A stretch of 64,000 nucleotides of DNA, taken from contig JAJTBE010000119.1 in assembly GCA_021287065.1 (NCBI GenBank), positions 33,050-97,049 on the forward strand. Reading direction: 5' to 3'. A model generated the notes under the pieces. That model saw only the letters and a program-made list of their open reading frames with translations. It was not told the DNA's origin and searched no databases. Below are positions 53,074-61,468 of the stretch, piece by piece. Both the position numbers and the translations under genes were made by a program. The first letter of the stretch is position 1, and every line of letters begins with the position of its first letter. This DNA comes from Bacillota bacterium. Lineage in GTDB: Bacteria; Vulcanimicrobiota; JAJTBE01.

Positions 53074-54915
53074 ATGAGCAACAAGATAGTGGGAATAGAT
53101 CTCGGCACAACAAACTCCCTTCTTTCAATCGTTGAAGGAGGAGAGCCGACAGTCATTCCCAGCGCTGAAGGGGATTATTTGTTTCCGTCAGTCGTAGGTT
53201 TTTCAAAAACCGGTGAACGTCTTGTCGGAGCCGTTGCAAAGAGACAGGCCATCAGCAACCCCGAAAGAACGGTAATTTCCATTAAGCGGTTTATGGGAAC
53301 TGATCACAAAGTAAGAATTGACGACAAAGAATATACTCCGCAGGAAATCTCCGCTATGGTTCTCCAGAAAATCAAAGCGGATGCAGAAGCATACCTCGGC
53401 TTCACCGTTGAAAAAGCAGTAATCACTGTGCCTGCATACTTTAACGACTCGGAAAGGCAGGCAACAAAAGACGCCGGAACCATCGCAGGTCTCGAAGTAG
53501 TCCGTATTATCAACGAGCCTACAGCTTCATCCATGGCCTATGGCTTCGATAAACTTGATTCCACGGAAAACATTCTTGTATGGGACCTCGGCGGCGGAAC
53601 ATTCGACGTATCGATTCTCGAAATCGGCGGCGGCGTATTCGAAGTAAAAGCAACAGCCGGTAATATGAGATTGGGCGGCGACGACTGGGACCAGAGAATC
53701 ATGGACTGGCTCGTCGATGAATTTAAAAAAGCCCACGGTATTGATCTCCGCACAGACCGTGTTGCAATGCAGAGAATCAAGGAAGCTGCTGAAAATGCAA
53801 AGATTCAGCTTTCATTCGAAACAACAACTAAAATCAATCTGCCCTTTATCGCAGCAGATGCTTCCGGACCGAAACATCTCGATCTGGAACTCTCCCGCGG
53901 AAGATTCCAGGAACTGACCGCAGACCTTATCGAAAAAACTGCGGAACCCGCTATGAGAGCAATGGAAGATTCAGGCCTTGGCATTCATGACATCAACAGA
54001 GTTATCCTCGTCGGCGGTTCCACCAGAATGCCGGCAGTTCAGGATAAAGTCAGAGTGCTCTTTGGCAAGGAACCCTGTCGTGAAATCGACCCGGATAAGG
54101 TAGTGGCAATGGGCGCCGGTATTCAGGGCGCTATCCTCGCCGGCGAAGTCAAGGACATCGTCCTTCTCGACGTTACATCACTTTCACTGGGTATCGAAAC
54201 TGTAGGTGGCGTATTCACAAAGCTTATCGAACGCAACACTCAGATTCCCTGCTCAAAATCAAGAATATTTACAACTGCAGCCGACGGACAGACAGTGGTG
54301 GAAGTCCATGTTCTGCAGGGTGAACGTGAACTTGCTTCACATAATAAATCACTGGGAAGATTCGAATTAAGAAACATTCCTCCCGCACCCAGAGGCGTAC
54401 CTCAGATCGAAGTAACATTCGAAATTGACGCCAACGGTATCGTAAATGTAAGCGCCAAAGACCTGGCAACAGGCAACAGGCAGAAAATCACCATTCAGTC
54501 ACCCACCAACCTCAGCCAGGATGAAATCGACAGAATGGTTAAGGAAGCTGCCATTTACGCAGAGGAAGACGCCAAGAGGCGTGAAGAATCACAGACCAGA
54601 AATAAGGCTAATATCGAAATCGATACTGCCGAAAGAACTCTCAGAGAACTTGCTGAGCGTATTCCACTTGAACAGCAGAGAAAACTCAGAGACTGTATCG
54701 ACAGACTCCGTATGAGCCTTCAGACCTATGACACCGAAAAGATTCGTCAGGATACAAAATCCCTTACGGATACGATGTTCGCCATCAGCACCGATGCCTA
54801 CCTCTCAACGGGTACCGGCAAAGTGGCAGGTCAGGAAAAAGGCGGCATAGAACTGACCGGCGTCAGCTCGGAAGAACCCTCGGAAGAAGACCTCTTCGGC
54901 TGGTTCCAGAAATAA
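53074..54915 (+). CDS. dnaK: Chaperone DnaK (Hsp70)
   Basis: Hsp70 chaperone, 613 residues. The ATPase domain has [56 protein letters not shown] and [13 protein letters not shown]. The substrate-binding domain has [21 protein letters not shown] and [15 protein letters not shown]. The lid is present but the C-terminal tail ([11 protein letters not shown]) lacks the common EEVD-like ending. AAGGAGGAG lies upstream of the ATG. It closes the hrcA-chaperonin-grpE-dnaK cluster; dnaJ is not downstream. Confidence 0.97.
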   Translation: MSNKIVGIDLGTTNSLLSIVEGGEPTVIPSAEGDYLFPSVVGFSKTGERLVGAVAKRQAISNPERTVISIKRFMGTDHKVRIDDKEYTPQEISAMVLQKIKADAEAYLGFTVEKAVITVPAYFNDSERQATKDAGTIAGLEVVRIINEPTASSMAYGFDKLDSTENILVWDLGGGTFDVSILEIGGGVFEVKATAGNMRLGGDDWDQRIMDWLVDEFKKAHGIDLRTDRVAMQRIKEAAENAKIQLSFETTTKINLPFIAADASGPKHLDLELSRGRFQELTADLIEKTAEPAMRAMEDSGLGIHDINRVILVGGSTRMPAVQDKVRVLFGKEPCREIDPDKVVAMGAGIQGAILAGEVKDIVLLDVTSLSLGIETVGGVFTKLIERNTQIPCSKSRIFTTAADGQTVVEVHVLQGERELASHNKSLGRFELRNIPPAPRGVPQIEVTFEIDANGIVNVSAKDLATGNRQKITIQSPTNLSQDEIDRMVKEAAIYAEEDAKRREESQTRNKANIEIDTAERTLRELAERIPLEQQRKLRDCIDRLRMSLQTYDTEKIRQDTKSLTDTMFAISTDAYLSTGTGKVAGQEKGGIELTGVSSEEPSEEDLFGWFQK

Positions 54916-54918
54916 CCC

Positions 54919-54941
54919 GCAGCGCAGGTCTTCAGACCTGC
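54919..54941 (+). repeat. GTAGCGCA-type palindromic repeat, copy 3
   Basis: GCAGC then GCAGGTCTTCAGACCTGC, identical in its palindromic part to the copy at 39697-39719. It lies just after dnaK and before its terminator. Confidence 0.65.
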
Positions 54942-54968
54942 TGTTGCAAAAACAATACCCGATTATCC

Positions 54969-55003
54969 GACCGGAGCCTTAAAACTCCGGTCTTTTATTT
55001 TTT
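54969..55003 (+). terminator. Terminator after dnaK
   Basis: GACCGGAG and CTCCGGTC form a perfect 8-base stem with an 8-base loop, followed by TTTTATTTTTT. Confidence 0.9.
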
Positions 55004-55050
55004 ATATTATAATGAGGATGATTTTTGTTTGAAATATAGTCTTGTTATCC

Positions 55051-55106
55051 GTTAACATTATGTTAACAGGAAGTCCGTTGTATTTTATATGTGATTAATG
55101 TAATAT
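55051..55106 (+). promoter_or_regulatory. Palindrome plus promoter upstream of the third hydrophobic repeat gene
   Basis: GTTAACATTATGTTAAC (55051-55067), an 11-base gap after its TGTTAA half, TTGTAT (55078-55083), a 17-base spacer, TAATAT (55101-55106). Spacings are the same as in the copies at 7663 and 9835, more than 45 kb away. Confidence 0.7.
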
Positions 55107-55144
55107 ATATTTAATGATTATTAAGGATAAAAGGGGAGTAAAAT

Positions 55145-56032
55145 ATGATAAGAGATATTTCATCACAAAGTTATCAACAGCCTGTTTCAACACAGGCTCC
55201 CGTTGTTAAAAAAGAAGAAGCTGCACCGCAGAATACAAATGATTCAGTAGTAATTAACGACGAAAAACCAAAGAACGATATAACCATAAAACAGGCAATT
55301 ACCGGCCTTGGCGGCGCCCTCATCGGAGCAGGAATTGAAGGAGTCGGTAATACAGCTTCATCAATAGTTAAGCTGCCCAGAGCTACTTTTAAAGCGGCAA
55401 AAGCTATCTGGAACACCGAATTGATCGGCCCGGTTCTTAAAACATCTCTCACGGCACTTCTTCCAGTCGCTGTGATCGCCACACCGGTTCTCACATGCCT
55501 TGGCTCAATAGGATATGGACTTTTCTCAGGTTTTGAGGATGGAAAGGATAAAGGTCTTGGCGCTACAGTAAAAGAAGCTGCTCAGGATGTCAAAAAGTTC
55601 CATACGGAAATTGCTGAGAAAGCAGTGGATTCTCTGCAGGAGATTGAAACCTTTCATCTTGAACAGGGTCAGAAACCTTATGATATTAAACTTGTGGAAG
55701 CAGGTAAGGGCCTTATCGGAGCAGTGGCAGGAGCACCTGTGGAAGCAGTTGGAGTCGGCGGACTTGCACTTCTTAAAACACCCAGACTCACCTATAAAGC
55801 TTACGAAAGCATCCTCAAAAGCGATCAGGGTCCGGTCCTTAAAACAACAGAATCACTCCTCGTTCCTTTTGCAGCAGTCCTCGCAGCACCTCTGTGCACA
55901 GTGGGAGCCGCAGTATATGGAGTTTATAAGGGATTTGGCGACGCTTACAAAGATGGTCTTGGTGAATCAGTTAAAAACAGATTCAATGACATCAGCGAAT
56001 TCAATAAACTTACCCAGAAAGCTTTTGATTAA
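55145..56032 (+). CDS. Hydrophobic duplicated protein related to the glycine-zipper family
   Basis: A 295-residue protein with an N-terminus similar in style to those at 7768 and 9065: polar/Gln-rich, then DSVVIN near residue 35. It contains an internal duplication: residues ~50-155 and ~170-285 each run GLxGA...LLKTP/KLPR...KAY/KAI...GPVLKT...PVxxxGxxxYGxxxGF...DGLG-like. GPVLKT occurs once in each half. Hydrophobic helices include ALLPVAVIATPVLTCLGSIGYG and LLVPFAAVLAAPLCTVGAAVYG. There is no signal peptide. Its promoter carries the shared palindrome. Function is unknown; membrane association is likely. Confidence 0.7.
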   Translation: MIRDISSQSYQQPVSTQAPVVKKEEAAPQNTNDSVVINDEKPKNDITIKQAITGLGGALIGAGIEGVGNTASSIVKLPRATFKAAKAIWNTELIGPVLKTSLTALLPVAVIATPVLTCLGSIGYGLFSGFEDGKDKGLGATVKEAAQDVKKFHTEIAEKAVDSLQEIETFHLEQGQKPYDIKLVEAGKGLIGAVAGAPVEAVGVGGLALLKTPRLTYKAYESILKSDQGPVLKTTESLLVPFAAVLAAPLCTVGAAVYGVYKGFGDAYKDGLGESVKNRFNDISEFNKLTQKAFD

Positions 56033-56407
56033 TTAATGGTCGTTAACAAAAGCCGGCTTTCAGGATATGACAGCCGGCTTTTTGATTTAAAATAAGTTGA
56101 AATCTTGGATTTGTTTGTAAAATTACTGGTAATCTGATTATGCTATTGGAATCTCACTGTTTCTTTAATTATTGACAACCTCTTCATATCAACTTCCTAA
56201 AAAATTTGCTGTACTCTGGCAATGATTATCGGACAGTCAACAGAATTGTGAATGACTTACCGGCATTGGCATAATGCAGATAGTTTGAAAATCAGTCTTA
56301 GATAATAGCTGAACAATCTTTTGTAAAATCCTATCGTTTAATAAAGGTATATTACATCAGTTTGATTAAAAAAGCATAATACAAAATTAAAAAAGTGAGG
56401 ATTATAT
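56033..56407. other. Intergenic region, mostly featureless
   Basis: After the terminator at 56049-56083, about 320 AT-rich bases carry no gene, repeat or strong promoter that I can identify. The next gene's GTGAGG ribosome site ends it. Confidence 0.5.
56049..56083 (+). terminator. Terminator after the third hydrophobic repeat gene
   Basis: AAGCCGGCT and AGCCGGCTT form a perfect 9-base stem with a 13-base loop, followed by TTTTGATTT. Confidence 0.9.
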
Positions 56408-57097
56408 ATGAACTTAAATTTACCCTTTTCATCTTTTGATTATGATGAACTCTATAACATTTCAGTTAATATTTTTAATGCATTATCACCTGATTTAAAA
56501 TCTCTTTTGGTTAAGCCATCGTATAAAGACAATCCTAATACCCGCGGTGGTTCTGTAATGTGGTTCGATTTTCAGGCAAAAAAGAAAAGTGATCCTCATC
56601 TGGCAGTATGGTTTAGATACACCAAGTCAGAGGGAAGGTATATTGAGGTTGCAATTAACTCGGAAAGTAAAGCCTCAAATGTAAAAATTGCTAAGAATGT
56701 TAAGAAAAATAAGTTCTGGGATTACCTGAAAAATGTTGGTAATTTTCAACTTCGTTTACATAAAAAAAATATTCTTCTTGATAGGCAAGGAAGGTTGTAT
56801 GGTATTAGTGCCTATAACTATGAGTGGGTTGAACCTGCCATTTGTTTGATGAGTGAGGAAAAATTAAATGAAAGCTTAAATATAACAGCAAGCGATTTTT
56901 ATGAAAAATTGTCATTGTTCAATCCGGATTCCTATGAAGAAAACTCAAAGCTAAAAGGTAAACCTTCTTGCGATAATGCAATATTTGCATTGTGTATCAC
57001 CAAATATTTCGATTATGAAGTCAGAGATGTGGAAAAGCTCGCTAAAAGTTTCGAAGATATGGGGAAACTATATATGTTTTTATGTAATGGAAAATAG
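56408..57097 (+). CDS. Orphan AT-rich hypothetical protein
   Basis: I do not recognise this 229-residue soluble protein. It begins FSSFDYDELYNISVNIFNAL, contains a beta-rich middle (GSVMWFDFQAKKKSDPHLAVW; GRYIEVAINSESKA), a short Trp/Tyr-rich stretch (YGISAYNYEWVEPAICLM) and a helical end. It has no signal peptide or membrane span. Its codon use is visibly more AT-rich than neighbouring genes (TTA/AAA/ATT), and it stands alone between two terminators, which suggests recent acquisition. GAGG lies 9 bases before the ATG. It could be a defence-related or accessory gene, but no motif supports a specific role. Confidence 0.6.
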   Translation: MNLNLPFSSFDYDELYNISVNIFNALSPDLKSLLVKPSYKDNPNTRGGSVMWFDFQAKKKSDPHLAVWFRYTKSEGRYIEVAINSESKASNVKIAKNVKKNKFWDYLKNVGNFQLRLHKKNILLDRQGRLYGISAYNYEWVEPAICLMSEEKLNESLNITASDFYEKLSLFNPDSYEENSKLKGKPSCDNAIFALCITKYFDYEVRDVEKLAKSFEDMGKLYMFLCNGK

Positions 57098-57115
57098 TAT
57101 AAAGTCAGTGCAAAC

Positions 57116-57147
57116 AAAAAGAGCGCCTTTTCAGACGCTCTTTTTTT
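57116..57147. terminator. Bidirectional terminator
   Basis: AAAAAGAGCG and CGCTCTTTTT form a 10-base stem with a 10-base loop, A-run on the left and T7 on the right. It separates the convergent genes at 57097 and 57165. Confidence 0.9.
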
Positions 57148-57164
57148 ATTATTTAACCGGAGTA

Positions 57165-60161
57165 TTAGTTGCCGGTTGAGGTTTTGAGGACTATGCCTGA
57201 AGCTCCTGCCGACCATCCGTTGGTTACGCTTGTGAAGAACAGGTCATAGAGGGTTGTGTTGATGTTGGTGGTCTGAACTGTCCAGGTATTTCCGCCGTCA
57301 ACAGTTTTAAGCAGTGTGCCGTTGGTTCCGGCTATCCAGCCTGTTGTTGAGTTGGCGAAGAATACGGAATGATAATCAGTTCCCACTGTGGGGGCTGTTG
57401 TAGGTGCTGACCAGGTGGTTCCGCCGTTTGTTGTCAGTCTGACTGTGCGGTTGTTACCTACTGCCCATCCAACTGTTGAGCTGATGAAGAATATGTCATT
57501 CAGGTTTTCTACGGTATTGGAGTTCTGCTCTGTCCAGAGAGTTCCGCTGTTTGCGGTTGTCCAGAGTTCGCCGCCGTTTCCGCATACAAAACCGTTTGTT
57601 GCACTGGTGAAGAAGATACCGTTGAGGGTCATGCCGCCATCAAGTCCGGTGTTGGCAGATGCCCAGGTGGCGCCTATGTCGCTTGACAGAAGAACTGTTG
57701 AGCTGGCTCCGCAGGTATATCCTACTGTTGATGAGGGGAAGTGAACTGCTCTGAGGTTGTTTCCTGCTACATTGTTCACTCTTGCCCATGTGGTGCCGCC
57801 GTCGGTTGTTCTGAGGATTACATAGTTACCGCCCTGTGTATTTCCAACTGCTACAACATTGCTTGAGCTGATAGCGTGGATTTTGTTGAGGGTTGTGTTG
57901 GGAACATCGGTGCTGTACTGTCTTGTCCAGTTTACACCGCCGTCTGTGGTTTTGCGGATGATTGCTCTTGTTGCGGGAGCAGCTTCGCTTGTAAGGGCTG
58001 CTTCGCCTACGCTCCAGCCGGTGTTTGCATCAGCAAAATAGAGTCCATAGAGGATTTTGCTGAATGATGAATTGGCTGTCTGATCTGCGATTGCAATTCC
58101 GGCTCCGCCGTTGTTGAGGTCTGTTACATAGAGGATTGTCATTGAATTTCCGACGATCCATCCGTTGTCGGTGACTGCGCTGAAGAATTCAGTTGCCCAG
58201 AGATCGTTTGTTGTGCCGGTGGCGAAGGTGTTCCAGGTTGTTCCGCCGTCGGTTGTTCTCTTGGCTATGCCGCCCAGAGCCACTGCCATACCATAGTTGG
58301 CATCGATGAAGTGGATGTCTCTGAAGTTGGCTGTTGTTGTTGAATTCTGTGCGGTCCAGGTTGTTCCGCCGTTTGTTGTGATAAGGATTGTTCCGTTGTT
58401 ACCACAAGCCCAGCCGTTGGTTGCGCTTATGAAGTAAACTGACCAGAGGTCCTGAGTTGTTGTTGAGGTCTGTGCTGTCCAGGTTGTTCCGCCGTCGGTG
58501 GTCTTTTTGATTACGCCGCTGGCTCCAACTACCCAGCCGGTGCTTGCATCTGTGAAGTAAACACCATAGAGGTTTGTTGTTACGCCTGATGTCTGTGCTG
58601 TCCATGCAGCTCCGCCGCTGGTGGTCTTCAGAATTGTGCCTGAAGCGCCGACCACATAACCGACTGAGTTGGTGACAAAGCTTACATCATAAAGGGTGTT
58701 TGTGGTGCCTGATGTCTGTGTTGACCAGCCATTAGGACCATATCCGCCGTTGGTGGTATTTTTGATAACTCCGCTTTCGCCGACTACCCAGCCATTGAGT
58801 GAATCAACGGGGAAGCATACGCCATACAGAGTGACTGTAGTGTTTGAAACCATTTCCGACCAGTTGGTTCCGGCATTGGCTGTATAAAGAATGGCTCCGT
58901 TTTCGCCGACTGCATAGGCATCGGTTGCTGCTGAACCAATTGATACATCCCTGAGTCCCTTGGGTGCCTGAATTGACCAGTTGGTGGGAGTGGGAGTTGT
59001 TGTGGGTGTGCTTGTGGGTGTTGTTGTGGGAGTTGTTGTAGGTGTTGTTGTAGGTGATGATGTGGGTGTTGTTGTGGGAGTTGTTGTGGGTGTTGTTGTA
59101 GGTGTGGATGTTGATGTTGAGGTGGAAGTGGGTATGGGGGTGGGGTTTCCACCTGATGTGGTGTGGATGATTGATCCGTCTTCACCGCATATCCAGCCTA
59201 CATTAAGGGTTGTGAAGCTAAGTCCGAAGAATGTTCCGGTATAGCCTGAGTCCTGTGATGTCCAGGTTGAGCCGCCGTTTGTGGTGAAAAGAACTTCGCC
59301 GTATGAACCGCAAGCCCAGCCGTAGCTGATATTGTAGAAGTGAATGTCATAAAGGTTTGTTGTGATTCCGGTTGTCTGCTGAGCCAGCGTTATGCTTTCA
59401 GGATTGCTGAAAAGAGCGCTGCCGTGGAGAACCACGCCGCTGTCGCCGCATATCCAGAGTCTTACATAGCTTCCGTCGAGAACGCTTGAAACTGCAAAGA
59501 GATTTGAGTCTGTGCCAGATTCGATTGTTGTCCAGGTGGAGCCGCCGTTTTTGGTTACGAGAACTGTTCCTGAAGCACCGACTGCTACGCCAACTGTTCC
59601 TGAAGTATCGAATTTAATGGCATAGAGTGCCTGGCTTGAACCGCTTGTCTGGGTTGTCCAGGTTGCTCCGCCGTCGGTTGAGTTAAGGATTGCGCCATTG
59701 TCGCCGCAAACCCACATGTTGGGGTAAGCAGTTACATCGAGGTTATAGAGGTTAGCAACGACCTGTCTGCCGTTACGATCTGACCAGGTTGAGCCGCCAT
59801 CGGTTGTTCCGATGATTGTGCCGTTGTTGCCAACTGCAAAACCCTGATTTGAGTTTACAAAGGCAATTTTGTGAAGATCTTCGGTAGTGTTTGAATCCTG
59901 AAGGGTCCAGGTTGAGCCGCCGTTGGTGGTTGCAGAGATGGTTCCATTGGCTCCGCATGACCAGCCATTGCTTGAATTCTGGAAGAATACGCCTTCGAGA
60001 TTATTTACCGTGCCGGAACTCTGAGGGGTCCAGCCTGCTGCGGGGGTGGGGGTGTTTACGCCGCCTCCGTCATCGGAACTGCTTCCGCATCCAGCCATGA
60101 ATACAAGCAGAAACATAAAGGCTACGCAGAAGTAAACTATACTTCTTGATCTTTTGTCCAT
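57165..60161 (-). CDS. Ycf48-like beta-propeller lipoprotein
   Basis: A 998-residue lipoprotein. The signal (SIVYFCVAFMFLLVFMAGC) ends in lipobox MAGC. It then has about 19 Ycf48/BNR-type repeats with the core GWxxGxxGTIxxTTDGGTTWTxQ; examples are TNGGSTWTLQ, TDGGSTWSDR and TTDGGTTWTAQ. A Thr/Pro-rich linker at residues ~350-405 splits them into two propellers. Plant and cyanobacterial Ycf48 assists photosystem assembly, but repeat proteins of this type in heterotrophs are probably surface-exposed binding scaffolds. The start is the ATG at 60161 (AGGAGG 8 bases upstream); the in-frame extension to 60206 covers the ribosome site. Confidence 0.88.
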   Translation of the reverse strand: MDKRSRSIVYFCVAFMFLLVFMAGCGSSSDDGGGVNTPTPAAGWTPQSSGTVNNLEGVFFQNSSNGWSCGANGTISATTNGGSTWTLQDSNTTEDLHKIAFVNSNQGFAVGNNGTIIGTTDGGSTWSDRNGRQVVANLYNLDVTAYPNMWVCGDNGAILNSTDGGATWTTQTSGSSQALYAIKFDTSGTVGVAVGASGTVLVTKNGGSTWTTIESGTDSNLFAVSSVLDGSYVRLWICGDSGVVLHGSALFSNPESITLAQQTTGITTNLYDIHFYNISYGWACGSYGEVLFTTNGGSTWTSQDSGYTGTFFGLSFTTLNVGWICGEDGSIIHTTSGGNPTPIPTSTSTSTSTPTTTPTTTPTTTPTSSPTTTPTTTPTTTPTSTPTTTPTPTNWSIQAPKGLRDVSIGSAATDAYAVGENGAILYTANAGTNWSEMVSNTTVTLYGVCFPVDSLNGWVVGESGVIKNTTNGGYGPNGWSTQTSGTTNTLYDVSFVTNSVGYVVGASGTILKTTSGGAAWTAQTSGVTTNLYGVYFTDASTGWVVGASGVIKKTTDGGTTWTAQTSTTTQDLWSVYFISATNGWACGNNGTILITTNGGTTWTAQNSTTTANFRDIHFIDANYGMAVALGGIAKRTTDGGTTWNTFATGTTNDLWATEFFSAVTDNGWIVGNSMTILYVTDLNNGGAGIAIADQTANSSFSKILYGLYFADANTGWSVGEAALTSEAAPATRAIIRKTTDGGVNWTRQYSTDVPNTTLNKIHAISSSNVVAVGNTQGGNYVILRTTDGGTTWARVNNVAGNNLRAVHFPSSTVGYTCGASSTVLLSSDIGATWASANTGLDGGMTLNGIFFTSATNGFVCGNGGELWTTANSGTLWTEQNSNTVENLNDIFFISSTVGWAVGNNRTVRLTTNGGTTWSAPTTAPTVGTDYHSVFFANSTTGWIAGTNGTLLKTVDGGNTWTVQTTNINTTLYDLFFTSVTNGWSAGASGIVLKTSTGN
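58984..59150. repeat. Thr-Pro linker micro-repeats inside the Ycf48-like gene
   Basis: On the plus strand, short GTTGTTGTGGGTGTTGTTGTAGG-like units (9 bases, up to 18-base periods) repeat about fifteen times and encode TPTTTPTTTP on the other strand. Such tracts are prone to copy-number change. Confidence 0.7.
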
Positions 60162-60368
60162 TAATTCAACCTCCTGTAGTAATTTAAAAAAACCTTTTGA
60201 TAGCACTGTTTTTTACCACAAATAAAAAACAGGAAAAAGCATTACCGGGGTATGGAAGAACCCACCTCCTTACGGTAGTATGGTATACTTCACCGAATTT
60301 TGTCTCTCTCTTATTGAAAATTCTTTGTCGGTAAGCCAATTCCTGCTATATATCCGATATGAAGCTTA

Positions 60369-61451
60369 TTACTTTGCCATCATTCCGATTACCTGATAAA
60401 TCGGTAAAAATGCAGCCATCAGGATAAAAAATGTAATCAGACCCATCACAAGAATCAAAATAGGTTCAAGAGCTGCATAAAATTTTGTGATTGCTATATC
60501 AACATCAAAATCATACATAGCTGCAAGATTTCCGAGGATTGCCGGCAGTGTTCCCGATTCTTCCCCAACTGCAATCATAGAAACCATCATGGGCGGAAAG
60601 AAATCCGCACTTCCGAAGGCTGAGGCAATGGATGAACCTTCGTTTATATTATAAGCAACACCGGACATTATTCTTTCCCTGAAATAGAAGTTGTCTGCAA
60701 CCTCGCCGAGAAGTTCGATTGTTGAGGCAATGGGAATTCCTGAATCCAGAAGGGTTTTCATTATCCGGCATACCCTGATAAGCATAACCTGTTTATAAAG
60801 CCTTCCAAATAAAGGTATTCTGAATTTAAGTCTGTCATAATTGAGCTTCCCCACAGGCATACTTATATAATATCTGAAAAGAAGTGAAAATGATAATCCG
60901 AAAAGCACAATCGCCACATAAAACAGCGGGTGTGAAGCTGCTGCTGAGAATTTCATAAGAACAAGGGTGGGGAAAGGTATATCACCGTGAAGAACATTGG
61001 TCAGTGTTTCAAGCAATGGTGTGAGAAACCGCATCAACAGAAAAATACATAATACGGAAAAGCAGAATACAAAAATAGGGTAGGATGTGGCAGAGCGAAG
61101 CCTGAACCTGAGATTCATTTCCTTCTCTTCAAATTCAGCAAGGCTGTCAAGAATCTCCGGCAGTTTGCCTCCGGCTTCCGCTGCTCTTAGCATAGCTACA
61201 TGAAACGGTGTGAAAATATCCTTGCTTTTTGCCACAGCTTCAGAATATGATTTGCCGGCATTAATATCATCTCTTACAATATCCAGGGTTTTCCGCAGCC
61301 GCGGCTCAGATGTCTGGGCTGAACAAACTTCAATACCCCGCAGACTTCCGAATCCTGCTTTAACCAGAGTCGCCATCTGTCTGAAAAACTGTACAAGAGA
61401 ATATCTGTCAAAAAAAAATCTGCTTTTTATTGATGCTAAAACTCCTGACAT
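60369..61451 (-). CDS. GspF/PilC-type inner membrane platform protein
   Basis: A 360-residue type II secretion / type IV pilus assembly platform protein. The N-terminal T2SSF domain has FFRQMATLVKAGFGSLRGIE, MLRAAEAGGKLPEILDSL and SYPIFVFCFSVLCIFLLMRF. A second copy has RVCRIMKTLLDSGIPIAST, PMMVSMIAVGEESGTLPAIL and the final hydrophobic span near the C-terminus (ILILVMGLITFFILMAAFL). It probably works with the pseudopilins elsewhere in the window. AGGAGAG precedes the ATG. It follows the radical SAM gene after 17 bases. Confidence 0.9.
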   Translation of the reverse strand: MSGVLASIKSRFFFDRYSLVQFFRQMATLVKAGFGSLRGIEVCSAQTSEPRLRKTLDIVRDDINAGKSYSEAVAKSKDIFTPFHVAMLRAAEAGGKLPEILDSLAEFEEKEMNLRFRLRSATSYPIFVFCFSVLCIFLLMRFLTPLLETLTNVLHGDIPFPTLVLMKFSAAASHPLFYVAIVLFGLSFSLLFRYYISMPVGKLNYDRLKFRIPLFGRLYKQVMLIRVCRIMKTLLDSGIPIASTIELLGEVADNFYFRERIMSGVAYNINEGSSIASAFGSADFFPPMMVSMIAVGEESGTLPAILGNLAAMYDFDVDIAITKFYAALEPILILVMGLITFFILMAAFLPIYQVIGMMAK

Positions 61452-61468
61452 TTCTCTCTCCTGTTCTG

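Noticed and set aside
47525..54915. CIRCE operator expected with hrcA
   Set aside because: I read the intergenic gaps for TTAGCACTC-N9-GAGTGCTAA or near matches and found none.
58981..59150. CRISPR-like array
   Set aside because: The short regular units encode a Thr/Pro linker and have no unique spacers.
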